A stretch of DNA of 24,331 nt. Source: DASUHT01 sp051955775. GTDB lineage: Bacteria; Actinomycetota; Thermoleophilia; Gaiellales; JAICJC01. The DNA lies in NCBI GenBank assembly GCA_051955775.1, contig JBQCGJ010000393.1, positions 1 through 24,331 on the forward strand. Reading direction: 5' to 3'. The notes below the pieces were generated by a model. It was not told the DNA's origin and did not search any database. It saw only the letters and a list, made by a program, of their open reading frames with translations. Positions 10,273 through 18,160 of the stretch are shown piece after piece (within the stretch, counting starts at the first letter, position 1; each line of letters begins with the position of its first letter). Made by a program: the position numbers and the translations under genes.

Positions 10273-11778
10273 ATGCCGTTTACGGATCTGCGCGACTGGC
10301 TCGATCACCTGCGCTCGGCCGGCCAGCTGCACGAGGTGACGGCCGAGGTCGACCCGCATCTCGAGGTCACCGAGATCACCGACCGCATGGTCAAGTCGGG
10401 AGGCCCGGCGCTGCTGTTCCGCAACGTCAAGGGCTCGGCGCTGCCGCTGCTGATCAACCAGTTCGGGACCGAGCGGCGGGCGTGCATGGCGTTCGGCGTG
10501 CAGCGGCTCGACGAGCTCGGGGAACGCGTGTCGGACGTGCTCGAGATGGCACCCCCCGAGGGGCTGATGGACAAGCTGCGGGCGCTGGGCAAGCTGAAGT
10601 CGCTGGCCGACTCGCGGCCCAAGGTGGTGTCGTCGGGGCCGTGCCAGGAGGTGGTGCTCGACCCGCCCAGCCTGGATCCGCTGCCCATCATGACCTGCTG
10701 GCCGGGGGACGGCGGCCCGTACATCACGCTGCCCGCGGTGATCACCCGCGACCCCCGCACCGGGGCGCGCAACGTCGGCATGTACCGGGTGCAGAAGCTG
10801 GACTCGACCACCGCCGCCATGCACTGGCAGATCCACAAGGACGCCGCCGCGGACTGGCGCGGGATGGGCGAGCGGATGGACGTGGCCATCGCCCTGGGGC
10901 TCGACCCGATCACCTGCTACACCGCCTCCGCTCCGCTGCCCAAGCACGTCGACGAGCTGATGCTGGCGGGGTTCCTGCGCGGCAAGCCGGTCGAGCTCGT
11001 GCGCGGCCGCACGGTCGACCTGGAGGTGCCGGCCAGGGCCGAGATCGTGATCGAGGGCCACATCAACCGCGGCGAGCTGCACGACGAGGGCCCCTTCGGC
11101 GACCACACCGGCTACTACACGCCGGTGGAGCCGTTCCCGGTGCTGCACGTGACCGCCGTGACCATGCGCCGGGACGCCGTGTACCCGTCGATCGTGGTCG
11201 GCGTGCCGCCGGCCGAGGACGCGTGGCTTGGCAAGATCACCGAGCGGCTGTTCCTGCCGGCGGTGCGGCTGACGCTGCCCGAGGTCGTGGACTACGACCT
11301 GCCCGTGGCCGGCGCCTTCCACAACCTGTGCATCGTGGCCATCCGCAAGTCCTATCCCGGCCAGGCCCGCAAGGTGATGCACGCCGTCTGGGGCACCGGC
11401 CTGCTGTCCCTGACCAAGGGCGTGATCGTGGTGGACGAGGGCATCGACCCGCACGACTACGGGCAGGTCATGTGGCAGGTGGGCGCCAACGTCGACCCCG
11501 AGCGGGACGTGATGCTGTCCAGCGGTCCTCTGGATCATCTCGACCACGCGCCGACCCGGCAGTTCGTGGGCGGCAAGATCGGGATCGACGCCACCGCCAA
11601 GTCCCCGGCCGAGGGGTACACTCGTGGCTGGCCGGACGTGATCCAAATGAGCCACGAGATACGAGCCACGGTCGATCGCCGCTGGGCAGAATATGGGCTG
11701 CCAGGGCTGCCCGGATCTCCGGGACTCTGGCCCGGGCGGAAGCTACAATCGCCCGCGGACACCGACCAGGAGGAGTGA
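10273..11778 (+). CDS. ubiD: UbiD-type prenyl-FMN decarboxylase of menaquinone biosynthesis
   Basis: A 501-residue UbiD-family decarboxylase, most like the SCO4490-type enzyme (MqnL) that removes the naphthoate carboxylate in the futalosine route. Visible family features include 'NVGMYRVQ' with Arg172, 'MHWQIHKD' (183-190), and 'DEGPFGDHTGYYTPVEP' (271-287), which contains the conserved acidic residues that act with prenyl-FMN. The C-terminal part carries 'IDATAK' and 'GWPDVIQM'. The cofactor would come from UbiX, encoded 2.2 kb downstream. ATG 10273 is chosen over GTG 10264 because of the -10 box. It heads the menaquinone/respiration region; qcrA begins at the base after its stop codon. Confidence 0.92.
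   Translation: MPFTDLRDWLDHLRSAGQLHEVTAEVDPHLEVTEITDRMVKSGGPALLFRNVKGSALPLLINQFGTERRACMAFGVQRLDELGERVSDVLEMAPPEGLMDKLRALGKLKSLADSRPKVVSSGPCQEVVLDPPSLDPLPIMTCWPGDGGPYITLPAVITRDPRTGARNVGMYRVQKLDSTTAAMHWQIHKDAAADWRGMGERMDVAIALGLDPITCYTASAPLPKHVDELMLAGFLRGKPVELVRGRTVDLEVPARAEIVIEGHINRGELHDEGPFGDHTGYYTPVEPFPVLHVTAVTMRRDAVYPSIVVGVPPAEDAWLGKITERLFLPAVRLTLPEVVDYDLPVAGAFHNLCIVAIRKSYPGQARKVMHAVWGTGLLSLTKGVIVVDEGIDPHDYGQVMWQVGANVDPERDVMLSSGPLDHLDHAPTRQFVGGKIGIDATAKSPAEGYTRGWPDVIQMSHEIRATVDRRWAEYGLPGLPGSPGLWPGRKLQSPADTDQEE
11744..11749 (+). promoter_or_regulatory. Candidate internal -10 box for the qcrABC genes
   Basis: TACAAT, close to the TATAAT consensus, lies inside the last codons of ubiD. A start near 11756 would leave about 23 bases before the qcrA GTG, with room for its ribosome site. 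No good -35 was found, so confidence is modest. Confidence 0.4.
11768..11773 (+). promoter_or_regulatory. Strong ribosome binding site of qcrA
   Basis: AGGAGG sits five bases before the GTG at 11779, at the end of ubiD. It is the clearest Shine-Dalgarno sequence noticed in the window and decides the qcrA start, in contrast to the leaderless-looking neighbours. Confidence 0.7.
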
Positions 11779-12426
11779 GTGGCGGATCACGACGGCACAA
11801 ACCGCGGTCAGTTCCTGACCCTGTCGACCGTCGGCCTGGGGGCCATGATCGGCGGAGTGATCGGCGTCCCGGCGACCGCGTACCTGCTCGCTCCCGTGGT
11901 CAAGGAGATCGACTTCAGCCCGGTCATGCTGGGCAAGGTGTCGGACTTCCCGAGCGCCAGCGGCGGCTTCAAGCCGGTCGCGGCCACGTACGTCGAGGAT
12001 CCCAAGAACCCGGACACCAGCGCCGGCCTGGCCTGGGTCTACAACACGGGCAAGCAGGGCACCACCTGGAACGCCGCGGACGCCCAGTTCATCGTGTTCT
12101 CCAACCGCTGCATGCATCTCGGCTGCCCGGTGCTGGCCACCCTGAACGGGTTCTCCTGTCCGTGCCACGGCGGCCAGTACAACACGGCGGGGCAGCGCAT
12201 CGCCGGCCCGCCGATCCGCTCGCTCGACCGCTTCCAGTGGGAGATCCGCAAGAACACCGAGTTGTGGATCACGCAGCGCTGGGCGACCGATTTCGACTCC
12301 TCGGGGCACATCCACTACTACGAGGTCAAGGGCCCCGGGCAGCCCGTCACCGTGCCATTCGGCGGCACCACCGTGGCCAACATCCTGTATCCGCCCGTCA
12401 CCTATAAGTACCCGGCGGGAGGCTGA
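11779..12426 (+). CDS. qcrA: Rieske iron-sulfur subunit of menaquinol:cytochrome c oxidoreductase
   Basis: A 215-residue Rieske protein. One N-terminal hydrophobic helix (about 14-38) is followed by the cluster domain with CMHLGC (111-116) and CPCHG (127-131). Cys111, His113, Cys127 and His130 are the expected [2Fe-2S] ligands, with Cys116 and Cys129 forming the disulfide. It transfers electrons from menaquinol at the Qo site to cytochrome c. The N terminus reads NRGQFLTL where Tat-exported Rieske proteins usually have a twin arginine (RRxFL), so only one arginine is present. GTG start is set by AGGAGG upstream. It forms one block with the two cytochrome b genes that follow. Confidence 0.93.
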   Translation: MADHDGTNRGQFLTLSTVGLGAMIGGVIGVPATAYLLAPVVKEIDFSPVMLGKVSDFPSASGGFKPVAATYVEDPKNPDTSAGLAWVYNTGKQGTTWNAADAQFIVFSNRCMHLGCPVLATLNGFSCPCHGGQYNTAGQRIAGPPIRSLDRFQWEIRKNTELWITQRWATDFDSSGHIHYYEVKGPGQPVTVPFGGTTVANILYPPVTYKYPAGG

Positions 12427-12435
12427 GGCCACGCG

Positions 12436-13146
12436 ATGACCACCACTCCAACCCGCAGCACCCACAACATCGTGCTCCAGACCGAGGACTGGGTGGAGTA
12501 CCGCACAGGCTTCCCCACCCTGGTGCGGAAGTTCCTGTTCCGCAAGGTGCCGCCCACGGGCTGGTTCCACACGCTGGGCAGCTCGCTGCTGACGGTGTTC
12601 ATCCTGCAGGCCACCACGGGCATGCTGCTGGCCATGACCTACGACCCGGCGCCCAGCGGGGCGTACGAGTCGATCCGCTACATCACCGACCAGCAGACGC
12701 TGGGCTGGCTGATCCGCGGCATGCACAAGTGGGGCGCCTCGGTGATGATCATCCTGCTGTTCCTGCACATGGGCCGGGTGTTCTTCTACGGCGCGTACAA
12801 GTACCCCCGTGAGCTGACCTGGCTGACCGGGTCGCTGATCTTCATCTCCACGATGGCCATGGGGCTGACCGGCTACCTGCTGGTGTGGGACCAGCGCGCG
12901 TACTGGGCGTCGGTGGTGGCAATCAACATCAACGGCACAGCACCGGTGCTGGGGCCGTTCATCGTCAAGTTCCTGTACGGAGGGCCGGTGTTCGGCGCGC
13001 AGACCATCTCGCGCTTCTACGCCCTGCACATGCTGATGATCCCGGGGTTGATCGGCGCGCTCATCTTCGTCCATCTGTGGCTGGTCGTGAAGCTCGGCGT
13101 GACGCCCTGGCCGGGACGGCCGGTTGACGAGAGAGCGGAGCCCTGA
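12436..13146 (+). CDS. qcrB: Cytochrome b (b6-like N-terminal part)
   Basis: A 236-residue membrane protein equivalent to cytochrome b6, with four main transmembrane helices. The haem ligands are His97 (GMHKWGAS), His111 (FLHMGRVF), His198 (YALHMLMIPG) and His213 (FVHLWLVV). The first pair is separated by 13 residues and the second by 14, the spacing of b6-type rather than mitochondrial cytochrome b. It carries electrons across the membrane between the two quinone sites. ATG 12436 follows the qcrA stop by nine bases, with gggagg just upstream. Its stop overlaps the start of qcrC (TGATG). Confidence 0.93.
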   Translation: MTTTPTRSTHNIVLQTEDWVEYRTGFPTLVRKFLFRKVPPTGWFHTLGSSLLTVFILQATTGMLLAMTYDPAPSGAYESIRYITDQQTLGWLIRGMHKWGASVMIILLFLHMGRVFFYGAYKYPRELTWLTGSLIFISTMAMGLTGYLLVWDQRAYWASVVAININGTAPVLGPFIVKFLYGGPVFGAQTISRFYALHMLMIPGLIGALIFVHLWLVVKLGVTPWPGRPVDERAEP

Positions 13147-13985
13147 TGGCGGTCGCCGCGCCGCGCAAGGTGATCAACCGCCGTGTCCGCTACGAGGCGG
13201 AGATCGCGGAGTCGAAGAAGGAAGGGCATCCGTTCTTCCCCTACGCGATGTTCCACGACACGGTCGTGAACCTCCTGATCGTGCTCCTGATCGTGGTCAT
13301 GGCCGTGATCTGGCACGAGACGGCCGGGCCGATCAACGCCGCGCATCCCACCGGCCAGTACGGCTGGCTGGGTGAGCTCTACCAGACCAAGGCCAACCCG
13401 GCCGTGCAGGCCACCGAGCCCCGCCCGGACTGGTACTTCCTGTTCCTGTTCGAGCTGCTGCGCATCTTCAAGACGCCGTGGCAGCTGATCTTCGCCACCA
13501 TCATCATCCCCACGATCATGATGGTGCTGCTGATCGCGTGGCCGTTCCTGGATCGCGGCCGCGACCGCCGGCTGTCCCGGCGCCCGGTGGGCGTGGCGGT
13601 GGGGCTGACGGTGCCGGCGGTGCTGATCTCGCTGACGCTGGCGGGATCGGTCGCGCCCGGCGCTCTGACCGGCTCGAACGTGTCGAAGGTGCCTGCGCTG
13701 AACCAGCTCCCGGGCGCCGCGCTGGTCAGCGATGCCGGCTGCACGACCTGCCACAACTTCGGGGCCGTCGGCGCCAGCGGCCCCGGCGCCAATCTGACGA
13801 ACGGATCGCCGAAGTTCGGCACCGACCAGAAGGCCATCCAGGCCTGGATCGACGGTGGCGCGGCGAAGGCCACCGGTGGCGCCATGCCGGACTTCTCCAC
13901 GCTCGGCAAGCAGAACATCGCCGAGATCGCGCAGTTCGTGGCGTCGCTGAAGACGGGAACCGTGCAGCCGTTGCAGGGCGGGTAG
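13146..13985 (+). CDS. qcrC: Cytochrome b subunit IV-like domain fused to cytochrome c
   Basis: A 279-residue fusion. Residues 1-135 correspond to the C-terminal part of cytochrome b, with the Qo-site motif PDWY (94-97, the PEWY equivalent) in 'PDWYFLFLFELLRIFKTPW' and helices around 40-57, 98-106 and 114-134. After a further helix (147-168) comes a cytochrome c domain with CTTCH (199-203) and a likely axial Met247 in 'GGAMPDF'. This layout is that of Bacillus QcrC and not of the di-haem cytochrome c of the well-known actinobacterial qcrCAB complex. The start overlaps the qcrB stop by one base. The TAG stop forms part of the -10 box of ubiX. Confidence 0.93.
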   Translation: MAVAAPRKVINRRVRYEAEIAESKKEGHPFFPYAMFHDTVVNLLIVLLIVVMAVIWHETAGPINAAHPTGQYGWLGELYQTKANPAVQATEPRPDWYFLFLFELLRIFKTPWQLIFATIIIPTIMMVLLIAWPFLDRGRDRRLSRRPVGVAVGLTVPAVLISLTLAGSVAPGALTGSNVSKVPALNQLPGAALVSDAGCTTCHNFGAVGASGPGANLTNGSPKFGTDQKAIQAWIDGGAAKATGGAMPDFSTLGKQNIAEIAQFVASLKTGTVQPLQGG

Positions 13986-13988
13986 TCT
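13983..13988 (+). promoter_or_regulatory. Candidate -10 box of ubiX
   Basis: TAGTCT begins with the stop codon of qcrC and lies ten bases before the ubiX ATG at 13999. The intervening bases (ccccaccac) have no Shine-Dalgarno match. Readthrough transcription from qcrABC would equally serve ubiX, so this is a possibility only. Confidence 0.35.
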
Positions 13989-13998
13989 CCCCCACCAC

Positions 13999-14589
13999 AT
14001 GCGCGTGATGCTCGGACTGACCGGCGCGTCCGGCGCACCGTACGCCGCTCGCGTGCTGCGTGCGCTGGTGGACTCGGGGGCCGAGGTCGGCGTGGTGGCG
14101 TCGTCCGCCGGGGCGCAGGTGGTGGCGCTCGAGCTGTACGGCGACCGTACCCTCGAGCCGTCCGGCGCCGTCGAGCGGCTGGTGGCCGAGCACGGCTCCC
14201 CGGAGGTCAGAGTGTGGGGCCAGTCCGACTACTCGGCGCCGTATGCCTCCGGCAGCTCGTGCACCGACGCGGTCATCGTGTGCCCGTGCTCGATGGCCAC
14301 CGTGGGCACGATCGCGGGCGGCGGCGAGGCGAACCTGATCCATCGCGCCGCCTCGGTCCAGCTCAAGGAGAACCGCCGGCTCGTGGTCTGTCCGCGGGAG
14401 ACGCCGCTGTCGGTGATCCACCTCGAGAACCTGCTGCGGATCAAGCGGGCCGGCGCCTGGGTGGTGCCGGCGATGCCGGCGTTCTACCATCTGCCGGAAT
14501 CGATCGGCGATCTGGTCGACTTCGTCGCAGGCAGGATCCTTGACGCCGCGGGCGTCGACGCAACCCTCGTTCGACCGTGGGGAGAGTGA
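13999..14589 (+). CDS. ubiX: Flavin prenyltransferase UbiX
   Basis: A 196-residue flavoprotein of the UbiX family, which attaches a dimethylallyl unit to FMN to make the prenyl-FMN cofactor of UbiD. Typical features are 'LTGASGAPYA' (7-16) at the FMN site, 'CPCSMATVGTIAGG' (95-108), 'CPRETPLSVIHLEN' (131-144) and the C-terminal 'PAMPAFYHLPESI' (157-169). It lies 13 bases after qcrC and overlaps the start of the ubiE frame. Pairing with ubiD in the same cluster supports the cofactor-supplier role in menaquinone synthesis. Confidence 0.95.
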   Translation: MRVMLGLTGASGAPYAARVLRALVDSGAEVGVVASSAGAQVVALELYGDRTLEPSGAVERLVAEHGSPEVRVWGQSDYSAPYASGSSCTDAVIVCPCSMATVGTIAGGGEANLIHRAASVQLKENRRLVVCPRETPLSVIHLENLLRIKRAGAWVVPAMPAFYHLPESIGDLVDFVAGRILDAAGVDATLVRPWGE

Positions 14590-15280
14590 CCGGCTGACGC
14601 TGCAACCCGAACAGGTACGCGAGATGTTCGATCGCATCTCACCGGCCTATGACCGGATGAACCGGATCATGAGCGGGGGCATGGACGGCCGCTGGCGGCG
14701 CTTCGCCGCCGACTGCGCCGGCCTGCAGGTGGGCGACGCCGCGGTGGACGTGTGCTGCGGCACCGGCGACCTGGCGCTTGATCTGCTCGACCGCGTGTCG
14801 TCGGGCGGCCGCGTCGTGGGCATCGACTTCGCGGAGCACATGCTCGACGTGGCCCGCGCCAAGTCCAGCATCGTGGAGTGGATACAGGGCGACGCGCTGG
14901 CGCTGCCGTTCGCCGACGGCGAGTTCCGGGCCGCCACCATCGGCTTCGGCATGCGCAACCTGGCAGACCACGGGCGCGGGTTCGCGGAGATGGCGCGGGT
15001 GGTCGCCCCGGGTGGGCGGGTGGTGTGCCTGGAGCTGACCGAGCCGCCGGCGTGGGTGGCGCCGGCGTCCCGCGTGTGGACGGATCACGCGGTGCCGCTG
15101 CTCGGCCGGGTGGTCGCCCGTGACTCCGCCGCGTACAGCTACCTGCCGCGGTCGGTGCACCGCTTCCCGGCCGCTCGTGAGCTGGCCCAGGTGATGCGCG
15201 AGGCCGGGCTCGAGCGGGTGCAGTACCGGCGGCTGGCGATGGGCGTGGTGGCCGTCCACGTGGGGACGGTGCCGGGGTGA
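14540..15280 (+). CDS. ubiE: UbiE/MenG-type demethylmenaquinone methyltransferase
   Basis: A SAM-dependent methyltransferase that performs the last step, methylation of demethylmenaquinone. It shows 'VREMFDRISPAYDRMNRIMS' near the N terminus, SAM motif I 'DVCCGTGDLALDLL' (70-83), 'GIDFAEHMLDVAR' (94-106), 'GDALALPFADGEF' (117-129) and the family signature 'GFGMRNLAD' (135-143). The start is uncertain: TTG 14540 gives 246 residues and overlaps ubiX by 50 bases, with aggcagga a few bases upstream; no ATG or GTG lies between it and the conserved region, and ATG 14624 would cut into the conserved N terminus. A CTG near 14593 is an alternative. The stop overlaps the next gene in a GTGA junction. 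Confidence 0.92.
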   Translation: MTPRASTQPSFDRGESDRLTLQPEQVREMFDRISPAYDRMNRIMSGGMDGRWRRFAADCAGLQVGDAAVDVCCGTGDLALDLLDRVSSGGRVVGIDFAEHMLDVARAKSSIVEWIQGDALALPFADGEFRAATIGFGMRNLADHGRGFAEMARVVAPGGRVVCLELTEPPAWVAPASRVWTDHAVPLLGRVVARDSAAYSYLPRSVHRFPAARELAQVMREAGLERVQYRRLAMGVVAVHVGTVPG

Positions 15281-16242
15281 GCGCCGCCCGCGAAGCTCTG
15301 AGGGTGGCCGGGATCGGCGAGTATGTGGCGGCTGTCGAGGTGCGGCTGCACGCCGCCGTCGAGTGGCGCGGCGGGCGCGCGGCCGCCGCCGGCGCGGACA
15401 CCCTGCGGGCAGGGGGGAAGCGGCTGCGTCCCGTCCTCGTCTACCTCGCCGCCCCGCCCGGCGGGCGTGAACGGCCGCAGCTGGCGATGGCCGGATGCGC
15501 GGTCGAGCTGGTGCACATGGCGACGCTGGTGCATGACGACGTGCTGGACGCGGCGCCCCTGCGGCGCGGGCAGGCCACGGTGTGGCGCGAGCACGGCGTG
15601 GACGTCGCCCGGGCGACCGGCGACTACCTGTTCGCGCGTGCGTTCGCCGAGCTGGTCGAGACCGGCCACATGCGGGCGGTGGCGATCCTGTCCGAAGCCT
15701 GCCTGGACCTGGCGCGGGGCGAGGTCATGCAGCGGGAGCAGGCGGGAGACCCGGCGACCACGGCCGAGGCATATCTCGAGCGCTGCCTGCTCAAGACCGG
15801 CCGGCTGTTCGCCGCGGCCGCCATGCTGGGCGGCCTGCTGGGCGGCCTGCCCGAGCCGGACGTCGAGCTGCTGGGCGAGTACGGGATGTCACTCGGTCTG
15901 GCCTTCCAGGTGGCCGACGACATCCTGGACTGCGACGGCCAGCCGGACACCACCGGCAAGCCGCTGGGCACCGACCTGCTGGACGGCACGATCACCCTGC
16001 CGCTGCTGCTGGCGGCGCAGCGCGATCCGCTGGTGGCGGAGGTGATCGCCCGCGGCGCGCGTCCGGCCGACGTGCTGCCCACGCTGGCCAGGGTGGCCCG
16101 CAGCGGCGCCGTGCGCGACGCCCGGGAGGAGGCGGAGCGGCACGCGGCGATCGCCCTCGGGCACCTCGACCGGATGGACGGCGGGGGGGACGTGGAGGCT
16201 CTGCGCGACGTCGTGCGCACGGCGGTGGACAGGCGCGCGTGA
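15277..16242 (+). CDS. Polyprenyl diphosphate synthase (menaquinone side chain)
   Basis: A 321-residue trans-isoprenyl diphosphate synthase. It has 'GGKRLRP' (46-52), the first aspartate motif DDVLD (87-91) followed by 'APLRRGQATVW', 'TGDYLFARAF' (114-123), and the second aspartate motif DDILD (214-218) in 'QVADDILDCDG', followed by 'GKPLGTDLLDGTITLPLL'. It elongates allylic diphosphates with IPP; position between ubiE and mqnE points to the menaquinone tail (probably C35-C45, length not deducible by eye). The GTG start overlaps the ubiE stop. Residues before DDVLD are Val-His and Leu-Val-His; chain length needs structural comparison. Confidence 0.93.
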   Translation: MSAAREALRVAGIGEYVAAVEVRLHAAVEWRGGRAAAAGADTLRAGGKRLRPVLVYLAAPPGGRERPQLAMAGCAVELVHMATLVHDDVLDAAPLRRGQATVWREHGVDVARATGDYLFARAFAELVETGHMRAVAILSEACLDLARGEVMQREQAGDPATTAEAYLERCLLKTGRLFAAAAMLGGLLGGLPEPDVELLGEYGMSLGLAFQVADDILDCDGQPDTTGKPLGTDLLDGTITLPLLLAAQRDPLVAEVIARGARPADVLPTLARVARSGAVRDAREEAERHAAIALGHLDRMDGGGDVEALRDVVRTAVDRRA

Positions 16243-16271
16243 GTGCTGCGTGCCGTCTGGTGAGTCGCAAG

Positions 16272-16277
16272 TAGACT
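16272..16277 (+). promoter_or_regulatory. Candidate -10 box of the mqnE operon (leaderless)
   Basis: TAGACT lies nine bases before ATG 16287 in the 44-base gap after the prenyl synthase. No Shine-Dalgarno sequence precedes the ATG. No good -35 is seen. It would give mqnE-mqnA-mqnC-SRPBCC their own promoter. Confidence 0.45.
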
Positions 16278-16286
16278 CTGCACCGC

Positions 16287-17396
16287 ATGGCGCTCGCAGC
16301 TCGCCTCGACACGCTGGCTCCCATTCGCGACAAGGTGCTCGCGGGCCGGCGGCTCGACTTCGACGACGGCCTCGCGCTGCTCGAGTGCGAGGACGTGCTC
16401 GCGGTGGGAGAGCTGGCCGACACGGCGCGACGGCTGCGTGGGGGCACCGACGAGGTGTACTTCGTGAACAACCTGTACCTGAACCACACGAACGTGTGCC
16501 GGGTCAAGTGCAAGTTCTGCGCGTTCGCCCGCACCGGCCGCCAGGAGGGCGCATACACCTGGGACATCGGCGAGCTGGTCGACCACGCGGTCGACGTGTA
16601 CGGGCGGGAGCGCTACAGCGAGATCCACATGGTCGGCGGCGAGCACCCGCACATCGGCTACGACTACTACCCGGATGTGACCAGGGCGCTGCACGAAGCG
16701 TTGCCGGACGTGCACCTGAAGCTGTTCACGGCGTCCGAGATCCATCACATGACCAAGCTCTCGGGGATGACCCACGAGCAGGTGCTGCTGGACCTCAAAC
16801 AGGCCGGCCTGGGATCGCTGCCCGGCGGCGGCGCGGAGGTGTTCGCCGACCGCGTGCGGCGGCTTGTCGCGCCCGGCAAGGAGCACCCTGACCTGTGGCT
16901 TGAGACCCACCGCACCGCGCACAGGCACGGCATTCCGACCCACTGCACCATGCTCTACGGGCACGTGGAGACGTACGAGGAGCGCGTCGACCACTGGCTC
17001 CGGCTGCGCGACCTGCAGGACGACACGGGCGGCTTCCTGGCCTTCATCCCGCTGCCCTTCCACCCCGAGAACACGGTCTTCCAGCGCCGCGGATGGCGGT
17101 TCTCGACCGGCTACGACGACCTCAAGATGATCGCCGTGTCCAGGCTGATGATGGACAACATCCCGAACATCAAGGCGTACTGGATCATGATCTCGACGCC
17201 GCTGGCCCAGGTCGCCCTGCACTTCGGCGCCAACGACATCCAGGGCACGGTGATGGAGGAGCAGATCGCGCACGCGGCGGGGGCGGTGACCCCGCAGGAG
17301 GAGAAGATCCAGAGCCTGGTCACGCTGATCTCCGACGCCGGCCGCATCCCGGTGCAGCGCGACACCCTGTACAACACCGTGAGGACATTCGCGTGA
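16287..17396 (+). CDS. mqnE: Aminofutalosine synthase MqnE (radical SAM)
   Basis: A 369-residue radical-SAM enzyme that joins the MqnA product (3-enolpyruvoyl-benzoate) to the adenosyl group of SAM, giving aminofutalosine. The [4Fe-4S] motif is CRVKCKFC (Cys71, Cys75, Cys78) after 'NLYLNHTNV'. Further features are 'MVGGEHPHIGYDYY', 'SLPGGGAEVFADRVR' and 'GIPTHCTMLYGHVET'. The GGEHP motif and 'AFARTGRQEGAYTW' fit MqnE better than MqnC or CofH. It starts the tightly coupled set mqnE-mqnA-mqnC-SRPBCC; its stop overlaps mqnA in a GTGA junction. Confidence 0.94.
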   Translation: MALAARLDTLAPIRDKVLAGRRLDFDDGLALLECEDVLAVGELADTARRLRGGTDEVYFVNNLYLNHTNVCRVKCKFCAFARTGRQEGAYTWDIGELVDHAVDVYGRERYSEIHMVGGEHPHIGYDYYPDVTRALHEALPDVHLKLFTASEIHHMTKLSGMTHEQVLLDLKQAGLGSLPGGGAEVFADRVRRLVAPGKEHPDLWLETHRTAHRHGIPTHCTMLYGHVETYEERVDHWLRLRDLQDDTGGFLAFIPLPFHPENTVFQRRGWRFSTGYDDLKMIAVSRLMMDNIPNIKAYWIMISTPLAQVALHFGANDIQGTVMEEQIAHAAGAVTPQEEKIQSLVTLISDAGRIPVQRDTLYNTVRTFA

Positions 17397-18160
17397 GCCT
17401 GCGGCTGGGCCGGATCTCCTACGCCAACATGGCGCCGGTGTTCTACGACCTGAACGGCGTGGACGTGCAGCAGGTCGCCGGCGTGCCGACGACGCTCAAC
17501 CGCATGCTCCTGGCCGGCGAGGTGGACGTGGCGCCGATCTCCTCCATCGAGTACGCGCGCCACGCCGACCAGCTGCGCCTGCTGCCGCGGCTGTGTGTCG
17601 CCACCGAGGGCGCTGTCGACTCGATTCAGCTGATCACGCCGCGCCCGATCGAGCAGGTGCGCACGGTGGCCGTGACCCCGGAGAGCGCCACCTCGGTCGT
17701 GCTGACCAAGGTGCTGCTGGGGGACGTCGAGCTGGTGCCGCTCGACCACGCGGCAGACGCCCGCATGCTGATCGGCGACGCCGCCCTGCGCAGCGCCTTC
17801 GAGGACCCGACGCCGCACTACGACCTGGGCCGCCTGTGGCAGGACCGCACGGGGCTGCCCATGGTGTTCGCGGTGTGGGCCTGTCGCGAGGGCGTGAACG
17901 AGGGCCTGCTGGAGCTGGAGCGCGCCCATTTGCGGTCGCTGGCCGTGGCCCGCGCCGAGCCGGAGGCGCTGGCCCGCCAGGCCTCCGCCGAATACGGCTG
18001 GCCCGCCGGCTTTCTGGCCCGGTACTTCGAGAAGCTGCGATACCACTTCGGTCCTCGCGAGCAGCAGGCGGCGCTGCGGTTTTTCGAGCTGGCGCACCTG
18101 GCGGGCGAACTGGATGCGGTGCCCGAGCTGCGGTTCGTCGAGCAGATGGAGGTGGTGTGA
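17393..18160 (+). CDS. mqnA: Chorismate dehydratase MqnA
   Basis: A 255-residue MqnA/MqnD-superfamily protein that dehydrates chorismate to 3-[(1-carboxyvinyl)oxy]benzoate, the first step of the futalosine route. It shows 'LRLGRISYANMAPVFY' at the N terminus, 'AGEVDVAPISSIEYARH' (41-57), and 'TPESATSVVLTKVLL' (95-109). The two-lobed periplasmic-binding-protein-like fold is implied by the family. MqnA is chosen over MqnD because of the 'GxVDVAPISSIEYA' signature and the neighbours. GTG 17393 overlaps the mqnE stop, and the stop overlaps mqnC. Confidence 0.93.
   Translation: MSLRLGRISYANMAPVFYDLNGVDVQQVAGVPTTLNRMLLAGEVDVAPISSIEYARHADQLRLLPRLCVATEGAVDSIQLITPRPIEQVRTVAVTPESATSVVLTKVLLGDVELVPLDHAADARMLIGDAALRSAFEDPTPHYDLGRLWQDRTGLPMVFAVWACREGVNEGLLELERAHLRSLAVARAEPEALARQASAEYGWPAGFLARYFEKLRYHFGPREQQAALRFFELAHLAGELDAVPELRFVEQMEVV

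Noticed and set aside
10189..11655. Minus-strand open frame extending the DUF4129 gene upstream through ubiD
   Set aside because: The extension is His/Val/Asp-rich antisense noise; the DUF4129 protein begins at ATG 10188 just before its first transmembrane helix.
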